From Craspedostauros australis (Eukaryota > Bacillariophyta > Bacillariophyceae > Mastogloiales > Achnanthaceae), in contig JAMXDE010000017.1 in assembly GCA_026770025.1 (NCBI GenBank), positions 620,001 through 684,000 of the forward strand: a stretch of DNA of 64,000 bases, in the 5' to 3' direction. Shown piece by piece: positions 54,690 through 64,000 of the stretch. The position numbers and the translations under genes were made by a program. Within the stretch, counting starts at the first letter, position 1, and each line of letters opens with the position of its first letter. The notes beneath the pieces are model-generated. The model ran no database searches, had not been told where the DNA came from, and saw only the letters and a list, made by a program, of their open reading frames with translations.

Positions 54690-57600
54690 GCAGAGAGGGC
54701 AGGGTCGACCGCTGGTGGAGGCACAGCAGAATGACCTGAGCCCAAATGCTCCTGCGGACGCATACGATATACCGCATCGCAGCGGCTGCAGCAATGAGGG
54801 AAGTAAGGAGGAAGGGTGCGAAGATAGATTGGGGGATATGATGATGAGGAAGAGGCAAGGAAGGCTGAGGATTGGCATGCAGAACTTCGGAGGGTTCCGT
54901 AGGGTGCCAAGCAACGTGGATGAAGGATTAAAGCAATGGATGAACGAAGGCGAGTTTGATGTGTTTGGGATAACTGAGGTGAACGTCGATTGGCGAGGAG
55001 TACAGGAAGAGGCGCGACTGAAACATCGAATAAGAGAGTGGTGGCCAACGGGGACCACACAAGCAACAACAGCGAACAACACCAACGACGAAGTGATGAG
55101 AAGCAAACAATGGGGAGGAACTGCAATTGTTAGCCGATACCAAGCGGCTATAAGGATGGCCAAGGCTGGGTGGGACGATGCGAATTTAGGGCGATGGGTG
55201 TGGCAGCTGTACCGAGGAGCAAAGAAGCAACGACTACGCGTGGTGGTGGCATACAGACCTTGTCGGCCACGAACAAAAGGAGTCTTGAACACGTATGCAC
55301 AGCAGCGAAAATATTACAACGAAAAAGGCAAAGACGTGGAACCAAGAAATCGCATGCTGGAGGACCTGGAAAAGCAGGTCAAGGAATGGAGCGCTCTCGG
55401 CGACCACATCGTGGTGATGATGGACTGCAACGAAGACACCCGGTCGAAAAGGATCATGGAATTCCTGCAGAACACGGATATGGTTAACGCGATGGACGCA
55501 AACGAAAATGAAGCCGGTGCTACAGCAACACATCGGCTTGGGAAAAAGCCCATAGACGGGATATTCGTGACGCGGTCCATCAAAGTGGAGAGAGCCGGGT
55601 TGACCAGGTGGGATGAAGGGATTCAGGAAAGATGCGCAGACCACCGGTGCCTGTGGCTGGAAGTAAGCATGGCAGGAGTACTGGGGCAAGAAATGCCACC
55701 GTTACGAAGGGCAGTAGCGCGAAGAGTGAAGACAGAGGACCCGAGGATCGTCGAAAAATTTAATGACGAATATGAGAGACATCTGAGCCAGCACAATGCG
55801 AGGGAGAGAGCAATCACACTAGAGCGACGAACGAAGGAAGGATGGGACGAGCAGATGGAGAAAGAGGCAGAAGCGCTGGATGACATACGAGTATCGGGGA
55901 TTTGGAAAGCTGACAGAAGGTGCAGGAAGCTTCGAATGGGAGGCATTCCATACTCTAGAGAGTACAAGCAGATTGAGGCGAGGATCGGGCTATGGAATAA
56001 CATTAGCAGGAAGCAGGCAGGCAGGAAGGTGTCAACATCCCTGTTGCAGAGACAAGCCAAACGAGCTAAGGAGGACCGAAGGATAGCAGAGATGGTGAGA
56101 ATGGAAGCGAAAGACGTGCGACAAGAACAGACAAAGGCATACGACGCGCTCAAAATATTCCGAAAAAGAGCAACAGAGTCGCGAAGCGAGTGGCTGGAGA
56201 GGATAGCAACCGCGAGGGCGAAAAAGGAGGAGAGTGCACAAGGTAGACCAAAGAAAATGAAGAAAAACAGAGGGCAACGGACAGCATCACAGCTGCAGCA
56301 ACTGCGAAGGAAAGAAGCAGTGCGAGCGATGTACCGACGAATCAGGCAAGCATCCGGCGGCGATGGAGCTGGGGGAATATCAATGGTTATTGCACCCAAC
56401 GCTCACGGAGTATGGGAAGAGCGAACAGAGCAAGGAGGAATTGAAAGAGGTTGCATGGAAGAGAACCAGCGCAGGTTCCGGCAAACGGAGAATACACCCT
56501 TTATGTACGGAGAACTGGCACGGGACTTCGGATTCCTCGGCACGTCGGACGCAGCACAAGCTACATTACGAGGACAGTACAGTGTGTCGAAATGGGTGGA
56601 TGTAGGAGCGCGGAAGCTCATCGAAGGACTACAGACGGTGGCGACCAACGACATACCGGCAGGGATGACAACGGATGAGTTCCAAGCCGGATGGGACAAG
56701 TGCAAAGAAGACACATCGGCAGGACCGTCAGGGCTGCATTTTGGGCACTTCAAGGCCATAGCGAAGCGTCGGAGCAATTCAGAATTCGAAGCAAGTATGT
56801 CGTCGATTGCAATGAAGTCGGGGTATTCGTACAAGAGATGGAAACAAGGGGTGGACGTGGAACTCATGAAGAAAGCCAATAGCTACCGAGTGGACAAGCT
56901 ACGGACAATTGTGCTCTTCGAAGCAGACTTCAACTTCTGCAACAAAGCGATCGGCAGGAAGGCTGCGGTGCAAGCCGAAAAACAGCACGGTTTCGCAGAG
57001 GAACAATACGGGAGTCGAAAGGGACACAAGGCAGTCGAGCACGCCCTCAACAAGCAGTTGACGCTTGACTGGTTGCGACAAACCAGGACGCCGGGGCTGC
57101 TGTGCTCGAACGACTTAAAGAGCTGTTACGATAGGATTGTACACTCGATCGCATCCATGGGATTGCAACGACAAGGAGTGGCCCAAACGGAAGTGCGAAG
57201 CATGTTCACGACACTGCAGCAGCTGGAACATTACATCAGAACTGTGTATGGCGATTCCACCGCGGCATACAGCGGGCGACATAACCGGGTGCCTATGCAA
57301 GGAATCTACCAAGGCAACGGGGCCGGACCAGTGATATGGGCTGTCATATCATCCCCGATGCTCGACATCATGAGAAAAGAAGGTCATATGGCGCACTTCG
57401 AAACAGCAACGAGCAACCAGACGGTCGGGATTGTCGGATACGCGTTCGTTGACGATACGGATTTGGTGGTAAATGCAAGAAACGGCGAAAGGATAGAGGA
57501 TGCCGTGGAAAGGATGCAGAATAGCGTGGACGAATGGGAGCGATTGGTGCGGGCGACAGGTGGGGCGCTGGTGGTTGAAAAAAGCATGTGGTGGGCAATC

Positions 57601-60474
57601 GACTTCGCGTGGCAGCAGAACGGAGAATGGAGGTATGCCACAAATGCCGAAGTGCCGGCGACGATATCCATGCGAGGCAACAGCGACAGCAGACAGAATA
57701 TGCCGCGAAGCGAGGCACATGAGGCTTTCGAGACCCTCGGGGTGCGGCTGGCCCCAGACGGCAACGGCAGGGCGATACATGAGGCGATGGCATCAAAAGC
57801 GAGAGGGTGGGCGGAGAAGGTCCGTACCAAACGCATACGCAAACAGGATGCGACAGCGGCGATGAGCACGGTTCTGCTAAAAAAGCTGGAGTACGTTCTA
57901 CCAGTAGCACAACTCTCAGAGCAGGAATGCAGAGCGGTGATGCAGCCGGTATGGAAAGTGATGATGTCCAAAATGGGTTACAATCGTGGTTTCCCGAGGG
58001 CAATGATCAACGCTGCGGCAGGTCAGTTAGGGGCTGACATACACGAGCTCCATACAACCCAAGTAATGGAGCACATTACAATGGTGATGGAGCATGGCGA
58101 GCGCGATACCATGACAGGGCGGCTGTTAAGAGGGTCGATGGAGGCGATGAAAGTCGAGATAGGAACGGGCAAGCCGCTCTTCGAGATGGATGTCCGAAAG
58201 TGGGGGTTCCTGGCTACAGAATGTTGGATCAAGACAGTGTGGCAGGAAGCTCAAGAATACGGGATTAGCATCTGCGAAAAGACCGAAGGGGCAAGGAAGG
58301 TACGACGGAATGACAGGTGGCTGATGGAGGAGCTAGACAGGCTGGGGTACACCAAAGATCAGTTGAGGCGAATCAACCGGTGCAGGATATTGATGAAAGT
58401 CATGACTGTGGATGATGTTCGCGGCGGCGAGGAAGTATTGCGATGGCACACAGAACGAGGACGGTGGAGCGGGCGGCGACACATTCGATGGCCGAGGCAA
58501 GGTGCAGTACCGGATGCCGACTGGTCTCTGTGGCGACGAGCGGTAGCAATGGCACGCGGCAGCAGCACGGATCAAGGAGATGCAGAAGCACGCAGGTGGT
58601 ACGCAGTGTGGAATTCGTCGAAACAGAAAGTTTGGACGTTGGCAGCGGAACACGAGTGGGAGGAATGGGAAGCGAGCGAAGGAGACGTCGCAGGGATGCA
58701 GGGGTTCCGACGAGCTCGCGAAACGGTGTCATCAGAGGAGGTCCACGGGAGAGAGGTGAAATTGCGAGAGGCGAACGGCAAAGTGTACGTGGTCGAAGTA
58801 GGACGAAGGGCGCATGTGCAGACGAAAGAGAGAGCAGGACGAGATCCTGGAAATGATTTAGGGGAATGGATCCATGCCGTACAGCAAGGACGGGCGGTGA
58901 TAAGCACAGATGGGTCATTCAAGGATGGAAGGAGCACAGCGGCGTTCTCGCTCAATGTTAGAGGACGACGCGAAGGCTACCTTCGGATGGCAGGCGACGT
59001 GTTGGGGCGACCAGAGGTGCAGAGCGCCTATCGGGCAGAGCTAGGGGGCATTTATTACGCCCTGAAGACTGCACGGGAGGTGGTAAGCCGGCAGAAGCGA
59101 GGGTGGTCAGAGCAAGCGGCAATCGTGGTCGCATGCGACAACCGAATGGCAGGGATCCATGCCATTGAGTACGATAGGGACGTACCAGTGAAGGCCCAGC
59201 ATTTTGACCTGCTGCGGGCGATCCGCCGAGAGCAACGAATGATGCCGGTGAAGCTGGTGTATCGACATGTGTATGGGCATCAGCTGGAGAGGGCCAGAGG
59301 AGTCAAGATTGATGAGTTCTCGTACTGGAACGATGATGTGGACAGGATGGCAGGGGAAGAGCAAGGCAGAGGGCAGCCGGCAAAGGATGCAGAGTTGCAC
59401 GACAGCGAATGGTCTGTGTGGATTGGCCATGACAAGATATGTGTGAACGCCAAGGATACTGTTCGCGAGCATGTGCAACGGCAGAAGACGGAGAGGTGGC
59501 AGCAGCGCGCTGGCAAGATGGATCGGGAAGGCATGAGTGACGTCGACGGCCAGTCTATACGGGCGGCGTTGAAAGGGCTGGGCGGCAACCGGAGACGCTG
59601 GGTGGTAAAGCATGCCGCGCACTTCGGGCCAGTTGGACGGAATATGCGGAAGTGGAAGTTCTGGGGTGATGGTTTGTGCCCAGTGTGCAAGGCGGAGGAG
59701 GAAGACACTGCTCATGTGATGAGGTGTCAGCACCCGGCTGCAGTACAGGTACGAAACACGGCCCTCGCGAAGTGGGAGGACTCTATGCGAACGCAAGGAG
59801 GGGACCCGCGCATGGTGCGAGAGATTGTCCGGCAGGTTCGTATGTGGTCGGACGGCACAGAATCGGAGCCGCAAGGGTGGTCCGACGTGCACCGGGCAGC
59901 AGTGGCACAAGGCAAGATCGGGTGGGACAAGATGGTGCTAGGTAGGTGGTCGAGGCAGTGGCGGCAGGTCCAGGCTGAAACGATGCGCAGCATGGGGGCA
60001 CGAGGTACGGCCACGAACTGGATCGGGAGAGCGATCGCAGGGTTGTGGGAAGTGCGGTGGGCTGCCTGGCAAGCGCGTAATATGGCGCTGCACGACGATG
60101 AGGCCTGGAAGAAGCAAACCATGAGAGAGAGGCAAGCACAGGTCGAGGTTACTGCCACTTGGAATCAAGGCAGCGACGGCCTACAACAGAGGGACGTCGG
60201 TCTGATGAAGAACACCAGCGAGGAGCAAATCCGGAGAATGCCGGTGGATGAGCAACTAGCATGGGTGCGGCACGTGGCGGCGGCTCGGATAGGATCGGCG
60301 GCCGCAAGAGTGCGACGGGCACAGGCAAGGGAGGAGGCGACGATCGAATGCGATGATGGTCGGCAAGGCAACGGGCGAGTGGGGGAGGATAACGGCAGAA
60401 GGAGGAGGCAGACGAGGAAGCGCGCCAGCAGTCTCCAGTTAGGGAGAGCAAGGTGTAAGCAAGCGAGGAGGTGA
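54682..60474 (+). CDS. Retrotransposon ORF2: endonuclease, reverse transcriptase, RNase H
   Basis: The protein is 1930 residues. The first ATG in this frame, at 54682, lies inside ATGGTTGA with the ORF1 stop; earlier codons in frame offer only TTG. An AP-type endonuclease covers about residues 60-330, with Asn68 (GMQN), ITEVN, DCNED, PIDGIFV and ADHR. The reverse transcriptase follows: LRTIVLFEADFN, QYGSRKG, motif A NDLKSCYD (Asp at about 811), motif B QGNGAGPV and motif C FVDD (Asp at about 924-925; FVDD replaces the usual YADD). RNase H has STDGSF (Asp at about 1410), YRAELGGI, VACDNRMAG and a final NDDVDRMA. A CCHC finger, CPVCK..HVMRC, is at about 1666-1681, then W..W.ARN and a basic tail. 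All catalytic residues are present. It would nick target DNA, copy the RNA and remove the template. Confidence 0.95.
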   Translation: MVEQRGQGRPLVEAQQNDLSPNAPADAYDIPHRSGCSNEGSKEEGCEDRLGDMMMRKRQGRLRIGMQNFGGFRRVPSNVDEGLKQWMNEGEFDVFGITEVNVDWRGVQEEARLKHRIREWWPTGTTQATTANNTNDEVMRSKQWGGTAIVSRYQAAIRMAKAGWDDANLGRWVWQLYRGAKKQRLRVVVAYRPCRPRTKGVLNTYAQQRKYYNEKGKDVEPRNRMLEDLEKQVKEWSALGDHIVVMMDCNEDTRSKRIMEFLQNTDMVNAMDANENEAGATATHRLGKKPIDGIFVTRSIKVERAGLTRWDEGIQERCADHRCLWLEVSMAGVLGQEMPPLRRAVARRVKTEDPRIVEKFNDEYERHLSQHNARERAITLERRTKEGWDEQMEKEAEALDDIRVSGIWKADRRCRKLRMGGIPYSREYKQIEARIGLWNNISRKQAGRKVSTSLLQRQAKRAKEDRRIAEMVRMEAKDVRQEQTKAYDALKIFRKRATESRSEWLERIATARAKKEESAQGRPKKMKKNRGQRTASQLQQLRRKEAVRAMYRRIRQASGGDGAGGISMVIAPNAHGVWEERTEQGGIERGCMEENQRRFRQTENTPFMYGELARDFGFLGTSDAAQATLRGQYSVSKWVDVGARKLIEGLQTVATNDIPAGMTTDEFQAGWDKCKEDTSAGPSGLHFGHFKAIAKRRSNSEFEASMSSIAMKSGYSYKRWKQGVDVELMKKANSYRVDKLRTIVLFEADFNFCNKAIGRKAAVQAEKQHGFAEEQYGSRKGHKAVEHALNKQLTLDWLRQTRTPGLLCSNDLKSCYDRIVHSIASMGLQRQGVAQTEVRSMFTTLQQLEHYIRTVYGDSTAAYSGRHNRVPMQGIYQGNGAGPVIWAVISSPMLDIMRKEGHMAHFETATSNQTVGIVGYAFVDDTDLVVNARNGERIEDAVERMQNSVDEWERLVRATGGALVVEKSMWWAIDFAWQQNGEWRYATNAEVPATISMRGNSDSRQNMPRSEAHEAFETLGVRLAPDGNGRAIHEAMASKARGWAEKVRTKRIRKQDATAAMSTVLLKKLEYVLPVAQLSEQECRAVMQPVWKVMMSKMGYNRGFPRAMINAAAGQLGADIHELHTTQVMEHITMVMEHGERDTMTGRLLRGSMEAMKVEIGTGKPLFEMDVRKWGFLATECWIKTVWQEAQEYGISICEKTEGARKVRRNDRWLMEELDRLGYTKDQLRRINRCRILMKVMTVDDVRGGEEVLRWHTERGRWSGRRHIRWPRQGAVPDADWSLWRRAVAMARGSSTDQGDAEARRWYAVWNSSKQKVWTLAAEHEWEEWEASEGDVAGMQGFRRARETVSSEEVHGREVKLREANGKVYVVEVGRRAHVQTKERAGRDPGNDLGEWIHAVQQGRAVISTDGSFKDGRSTAAFSLNVRGRREGYLRMAGDVLGRPEVQSAYRAELGGIYYALKTAREVVSRQKRGWSEQAAIVVACDNRMAGIHAIEYDRDVPVKAQHFDLLRAIRREQRMMPVKLVYRHVYGHQLERARGVKIDEFSYWNDDVDRMAGEEQGRGQPAKDAELHDSEWSVWIGHDKICVNAKDTVREHVQRQKTERWQQRAGKMDREGMSDVDGQSIRAALKGLGGNRRRWVVKHAAHFGPVGRNMRKWKFWGDGLCPVCKAEEEDTAHVMRCQHPAAVQVRNTALAKWEDSMRTQGGDPRMVREIVRQVRMWSDGTESEPQGWSDVHRAAVAQGKIGWDKMVLGRWSRQWRQVQAETMRSMGARGTATNWIGRAIAGLWEVRWAAWQARNMALHDDEAWKKQTMRERQAQVEVTATWNQGSDGLQQRDVGLMKNTSEEQIRRMPVDEQLAWVRHVAAARIGSAAARVRRAQAREEATIECDDGRQGNGRVGEDNGRRRRQTRKRASSLQLGRARCKQARR

Positions 60475-60708
60475 CGCGGGAATACATGCAAGAGTGAAGT
60501 GCACGGCGGATATGATATCGGGTGCCCAGTGCGGTACGTTTTATGTGACCCACGGTGATGGCAAGCTGTGGAAGGCAAGGATGTGAGATACTTGCAGCAG
60601 TCGTTCTAGCACGATCGGCCGTTAGGGCTCGTCGGACGCAGGCGACTTTAAAGCCTTCGAGGCAACCTTGTGCGCAAGGGATAGTCAGTGAGTTATTATT
60701 ATTATTAT
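60475..60708 (+). other. Retrotransposon 3' UTR with two conserved stem-loops and (TTA)n tail
   Basis: GCCTTCGAGGC (60653-60663) folds as a 4-bp stem with a 3-base loop. CCTTG-N4-CAAGG (60666-60679) folds as a 5-bp stem. Then come GGGATAGTCAGTGAG and about six TTA units. In the truncated copy both stems are preserved at 25861-25887 while the second loop has changed from TGCG to AATG. Such 3' structures are the usual template-recognition site for the element's reverse transcriptase. Confidence 0.75.
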
Positions 60709-60725
60709 TAGAGTAGAGTACCGCA
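60709..60725 (+). repeat. Target-site duplication, right copy
   Basis: Matches 51823-51839 at 17 of 17 positions; the first two bases could also be read as the end of the TTA tail. Confidence 0.88.
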
Positions 60726-62029
60726 AACACATTCCGCCACAATTCTACTCCATGTCTCTGTATTTATACTTGTCCTCGTGTGTCGGAAAGTGTGGATCTT
60801 GGACGAGAGAGATCGGAACAAAAGAGAATGTCATCAGAAAGGCAAAGGAAAGAACATGGTGGAGTAGTCTTGCTCTGCGCACAAGCATGTACATACGCTA
60901 CGATCTACTACTGCTCCTGTTAGCGGAGAACAGTCGATGCAAGAACAGAGGCAGCTGCACTGAGAGGCGGATAAATGAAGGCGCCGTGATACCCAATCCC
61001 CCGCGAACAATGTGGAACTCTTTCACCATGGGCTGCTGCTGCACATCACATGTCATGATTGGCCCCAGCAAGAGCTGTGCACGGTACATGCGCGTACAAT
61101 GCAGGCTCCCATAAGAACTGATGCATCGGCGGCTCGTATGAAGGCCTCGGCTGGGGGCGCCTTGATCGGTAGCACCGTTGGTGGATTAACGAGCCCCATG
61201 ATCTCTCGCCACAGCTTTGGAGCCGGGCGGAGCAATGAATCCATCCATCCATCCCAGTCATCCATCCATTCGTCTAGCTCGTACCAATTTCATGAACAAA
61301 CCACGGCCATCAACCGCTATCACTTGCTATGCAGCTACCTCTCCCCATTCGGATCAGCGATTGTCATGGGAAGGTGTGCATGGTGCACAAGGAAGGTACC
61401 ACGGTGTCGGCATGCACGTATTCGTACGTACATTACTATGCTGTTGGACAGTTTGGCGCAACTTGGTGCGATTCTGCTGAAATTCTCTCTAGAGCATAGT
61501 CTACAATGGATTTGACTCATTTTATCTCTTTCAGTCGAATGACTCGATAACCGCTAGCCGACAATGCCAGCATGATATATATCCTTCATGCCTTGATATA
61601 TTTGAATGAATTTAGGGTTCGCAGGACAGGACGGAGCGCTCGTCGCAACTGACCGCAACAACGAGAGCAACGGGCTCCAGAGAAAACAACATGACCATGG
61701 CCAGCGCAAGAAACGAAACGGGAGGAAACAAGAACGGCAACAACAACAGAGAGAGAAACTGCTCCAAGTTCCACCACCAGCAAAGACCAAGACAAAGGCA
61801 AAGACGAGGCATTAAGCAGAAGGACGACCCAGAACAGCATTGAACTGATTGCAGGAGTCGCATCAGCTGAAACAGAAGCAACAGAAGTAACAACACCAAC
61901 AGAAGCAGCAAAGAAGAAGGACAGGACTCAAACTCTCGTTTCCACCCCCACCCCCACACCTACGACAAGACCAAGAACCAAGAAGCAACCAAGAAACAAA
62001 AAACAAGAATCAACCAAGAAACAGACAAG
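60726..62029. other. Intergenic, no gene recognised
   Basis: This is the host flank to the right of the retrotransposon. The last 400 bases are A/C-rich (AACAAGAACC-type) and probably form the leader of the small membrane-protein gene. ATCC repeats lie near 61240-61275. No domain is seen in the short ORFs. Confidence 0.45.
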
Positions 62030-62600
62030 ATGAATATCCGCCAGCGAATCCAAGTACTCCTCATCATCGTCCTGATCTTCCTGGCCTTCGCCTCGCATCA
62101 TCAGGAGAGCGGCAGCGTGGCCTACCTGCAGTGGTTGACCGTCCTCGCCATCGTCGTCTTCGGCCTCATCTTCGATCTGTCGTTCACGGACGATTCGCAG
62201 TTCATCTTCGATCCAGATGCTGACAACTGGAGACGCAAGGTGGTACGTTTCCATTCCGATCGGCAGTCCTCTGCAATGGCGAAATGCAGTGTCGTACAGC
62301 GCAATCAACTGACCCATATATACATATATATATGTCTGTGCGCGTGTGTGTGTGTGGGACGTGGCGTTGGACCAGACGCCGTGCAAGATGAGAGGAGAGG
62401 ACTCGTCTGCTGATTTGCATGCAGCTATTCATTTACCAACTCACTCACTCACTTGCTCACCTGGCTTCTTCGTTTCTCTCATTCTATCCACTATTCTATT
62501 ACGTGTATCATTCATTCCATGACACTGCAACATCATCCGTGTAACTGAAACCGCCGCCGTTGCTATGTGTTCGTCTTTGCAGGAGGCTGCCTCGCGATAA
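62030..62600 (+). CDS. Small two-TM membrane protein, probable two-exon gene
   Basis: Exon 1 (62030-62242) encodes 71 residues: a hydrophobic stretch at about 8-21 (VLLIIVLIFLAFAS) that could be a signal peptide or TM segment, a second at about 34-50 (QWLTVLAIVVFGLIFDL), and an acidic tail FDPDADNWRRKV. A GTACGT donor follows, and after 340 bases TCTTTGCAG opens an 18-base exon 2 (62583-62600) ending EAASR and TAA, in phase. Without splicing the frame runs through a TA/TG microsatellite into low-complexity sequence to 62413, which supports the intron. The start context CAAGATGA follows an A/C-rich leader. The family is not recognised; the predicted product is 76 residues. Confidence 0.5.
62243..62582 (+). 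other. Probable intron of the small membrane-protein gene
   Basis: 340 bases, GTACGT...TTTGCAG borders, with a CATATATATATG and GTGTGTGTGTG microsatellite near 62318-62357. It is the only intron suggested in this window. Confidence 0.5.
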
Positions 62601-63467
62601 ACACCTGCGGACGCCAACAATGAAACGAGCAAGTAAGCGAGGGATGTCCTGGCAATTTGTACAGTAAACAATAACAACACCATCAACGCAACACACACAA
62701 ACAGAACAGAACGATTGCAGAAGGTGCAATGGAAAGGAAAGGAATGGCAACGTCATGCGCCGAGTTGGCTGCACGAGGAGCACCATTTGAAAAAGAAAAC
62801 ACAGCAATACGAAAATTTGAAAAAAGGAGCAGGAAGAGAATGGCAACATCTCATGAGGCTGCGGGATGGACGAGACATCAGCGTTTGGGGTGATATGAAC
62901 AGCACACCAAAGCCGTATTGCCGCAGGAATGGACCAGGATATCAAGCACCCTGGCCATGCGTTGTTGCGTCCTCCGTCACACCGATATTACAATCTGAAT
63001 ATTAGTGCGCACTCTACTCTACTCTCTCCACCAATACCGATACTTCAAGCATTCCATACTCGTAGTGAGACCGTGCATGGCACCGAAAGATCCGAACACA
63101 GCTACAACGAGAACCAACAATTCTTTCCCTTGCCAGTTGCGTGTGGTTAGAGATGCTGAGCACGCTGTTCTGCGTTGCAAGCGCACATTGCGGGTTGCTG
63201 AAACAGCAGATGCGTAGCAACACTTGACCAGTCTGACATGAAGATGAGGCGAGACGAGACATGCACTTCATTGACAGCACTTCTGGAGACAGCGAAGCAG
63301 AGAAGAATACAGCATAGTATTATTGGAACGTTGCGCTACATCCTTTCATCTATTCGATATTATCATGTACTTCGCTACTATGCTTGGGCCGACCGCGCTT
63401 GCTCCTGCCCACAAGTGAGCACCAGTAACAGGAACAGTACCTATCTGCACCTACATGCTGTTTGGCT
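62601..63467. other. Intergenic, no gene recognised
   Basis: Lies between the small membrane-protein gene and the 3' end of exportin-1. A Lys-rich frame at 62715-63005 has no identifiable domain. Confidence 0.45.
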
Positions 63468-64000
63468 TTACAAGTCTTCGTCGATGTCAGCTGGTTTCAC
63501 CATGCCGGGCACAGCCTGTCGTTGCGCCAGCATTTGCTGCCGATGTTGCTGTCGTTCCCGTTCCTTCTCCTCCGTGTACAGCGCGGAGTTATCCTCGCTG
63601 GAGAATTCCTTCAGCTCGATCAAAAAGTCCCGAAGATGAGTCTTGAAGGTTGGCAGGTCCATCTGCAAGTTCAGCATGCCCTCGATGAACTTCGTTACTT
63701 GGGTCTTCGTCAGGTTGGGGAAGCTCGATAGTAGGAGGGTCGACACGTGCGCCCGCAGGAAGGCCGGGTTGGTCTGACCGGCTGGTTGCGACGCCGGATC
63801 GAACAGCGGGACGGTCACCTGGTTCATCTGCACCAGATGGAACATCTGCCGCAGCAACGTGGCATGCATCTTGAACCCGGACTTGTGCAAACGATCTGTC
63901 ATCACAGCGAACACGTCCTGGATCAGGGACAGGAGGTACTGCTGGTAGAAGCCCTGCGCCACGTTCGGCGTCTGTCCCACATTTTGCAGCAGCTCATTCA
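63468..64000 (-). CDS. XPO1: Exportin-1 (CRM1) C-terminal part, 5' end beyond the window
   Basis: This is the last 176 residues of the nuclear export receptor that carries leucine-rich NES cargo with RanGTP through the nuclear pore. The frame is open to base 64000 and reads [21 protein letters not shown]; the GTG at 63980 is internal, not a start. Conserved C-terminal CRM1 HEAT-repeat features are [55 protein letters not shown]...[10 protein letters not shown] and [14 protein letters not shown]. It ends in a charged Gln/Arg-rich helix and the acidic tail ADIDEDL, the C-terminal element that controls NES release in other species. No intron is seen in this part. Confidence 0.95.
   Translation of the reverse strand, partial: NELLQNVGQTPNVAQGFYQQYLLSLIQDVFAVMTDRLHKSGFKMHATLLRQMFHLVQMNQVTVPLFDPASQPAGQTNPAFLRAHVSTLLLSSFPNLTKTQVTKFIEGMLNLQMDLPTFKTHLRDFLIELKEFSSEDNSALYTEEKERERQQHRQQMLAQRQAVPGMVKPADIDEDL

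Larger units (their letters stand above)
51840..60708 (+). mobile_element. Complete non-LTR retrotransposon, 8.87 kb
   Basis: The element has a 138-base 5' UTR, ORF1 (51978-54689), ORF2 (54682-60474) overlapping it by 8 bases, a 3' UTR of about 230 bases with two short stem-loops, and a (TTA)n tail. Perfect 17-bp target-site duplications enclose exactly this segment. Both ORFs are uninterrupted, which together with the perfect duplication points to a recent and possibly competent insertion. The domain set (PHD-like ORF1; endonuclease, reverse transcriptase, RNase H and CCHC in ORF2) belongs to the APE-type LINEs that carry RNase H; the clade needs a phylogeny. Confidence 0.95.

Noticed and set aside
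62715..63005. 96-codon Lys-rich plus-strand ORF
   Set aside because: No domain, targeting signal or family resemblance; likely chance.
63978..63980. Start codon of a short gene at 63980
   Set aside because: It is a GTG inside the exportin-1 reading frame, which is open to the window edge.
1..64000. tRNA and rRNA genes
   Set aside because: Scanned by eye for GGTTCRANNC-type B boxes with matching A boxes and for conserved rRNA cores; none was convincing. A tRNAscan or Rfam search would settle it.

Overview
The window is nuclear DNA from a eukaryote, most probably a diatom or related stramenopile. The genes are mostly single-exon and widely spaced, with CA-rich leaders before the start codons. 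There is one probable short intron. Conserved genes are plainly eukaryotic: the C-terminus of exportin-1 and a mitochondrial-type enoyl-CoA hydratase. The Crypton-type tyrosine recombinase and the lineage-specific TPR-like paralogs fit a stramenopile. No rRNA, tRNA or CRISPR array was recognised. The organism assignment is an inference, not a sequence match.

Layout. 1-2.9 kb: a two-ORF non-LTR retrotransposon on the minus strand, running off the left edge (ORF2 endonuclease start at 1-336, complete ORF1 at 527-2929). 3.5-17 kb: a gene block holding paralog A (-), a type II membrane glycosyltransferase-like protein (-), a DUF711/UPF0210 protein (+), paralog B (-), an enoyl-CoA hydratase (-) and a Q/H-rich protein (-). 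20-22.6 kb: a Crypton-like tyrosine recombinase with a C-terminal GCR1_C-like domain. 22.7-24.1 kb: a tandem repeat of about 541 bp. 24.5-28.3 kb: two 5'-truncated non-LTR insertions, each with recognisable target-site duplications. About 29.2-41.5 kb: 12.3 kb of a 181/182-bp satellite (about 68 monomers) with higher-order repeats of 2, 3 and 4 monomers and a palindrome in every monomer. 42.5-48.9 kb: three more paralogs (C+, D-, E+). 51.84-60.71 kb: a complete, apparently intact 8.87-kb non-LTR retrotransposon with a perfect 17-bp target-site duplication. 62-64 kb: a small two-TM protein with a probable intron, and the exportin-1 C-terminus.

The genes do not form an operon-like pathway. Three themes link the window. 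First, there are five paralogs of one divergent TPR-like family, sharing five motifs and an Ala-rich C-terminus. Second, at least four insertions come from two or more related non-LTR lineages, so target-primed retrotransposition has been active repeatedly. Third, the large satellite shows nested, recent higher-order amplification, which makes it a candidate centromeric or heterochromatic block.
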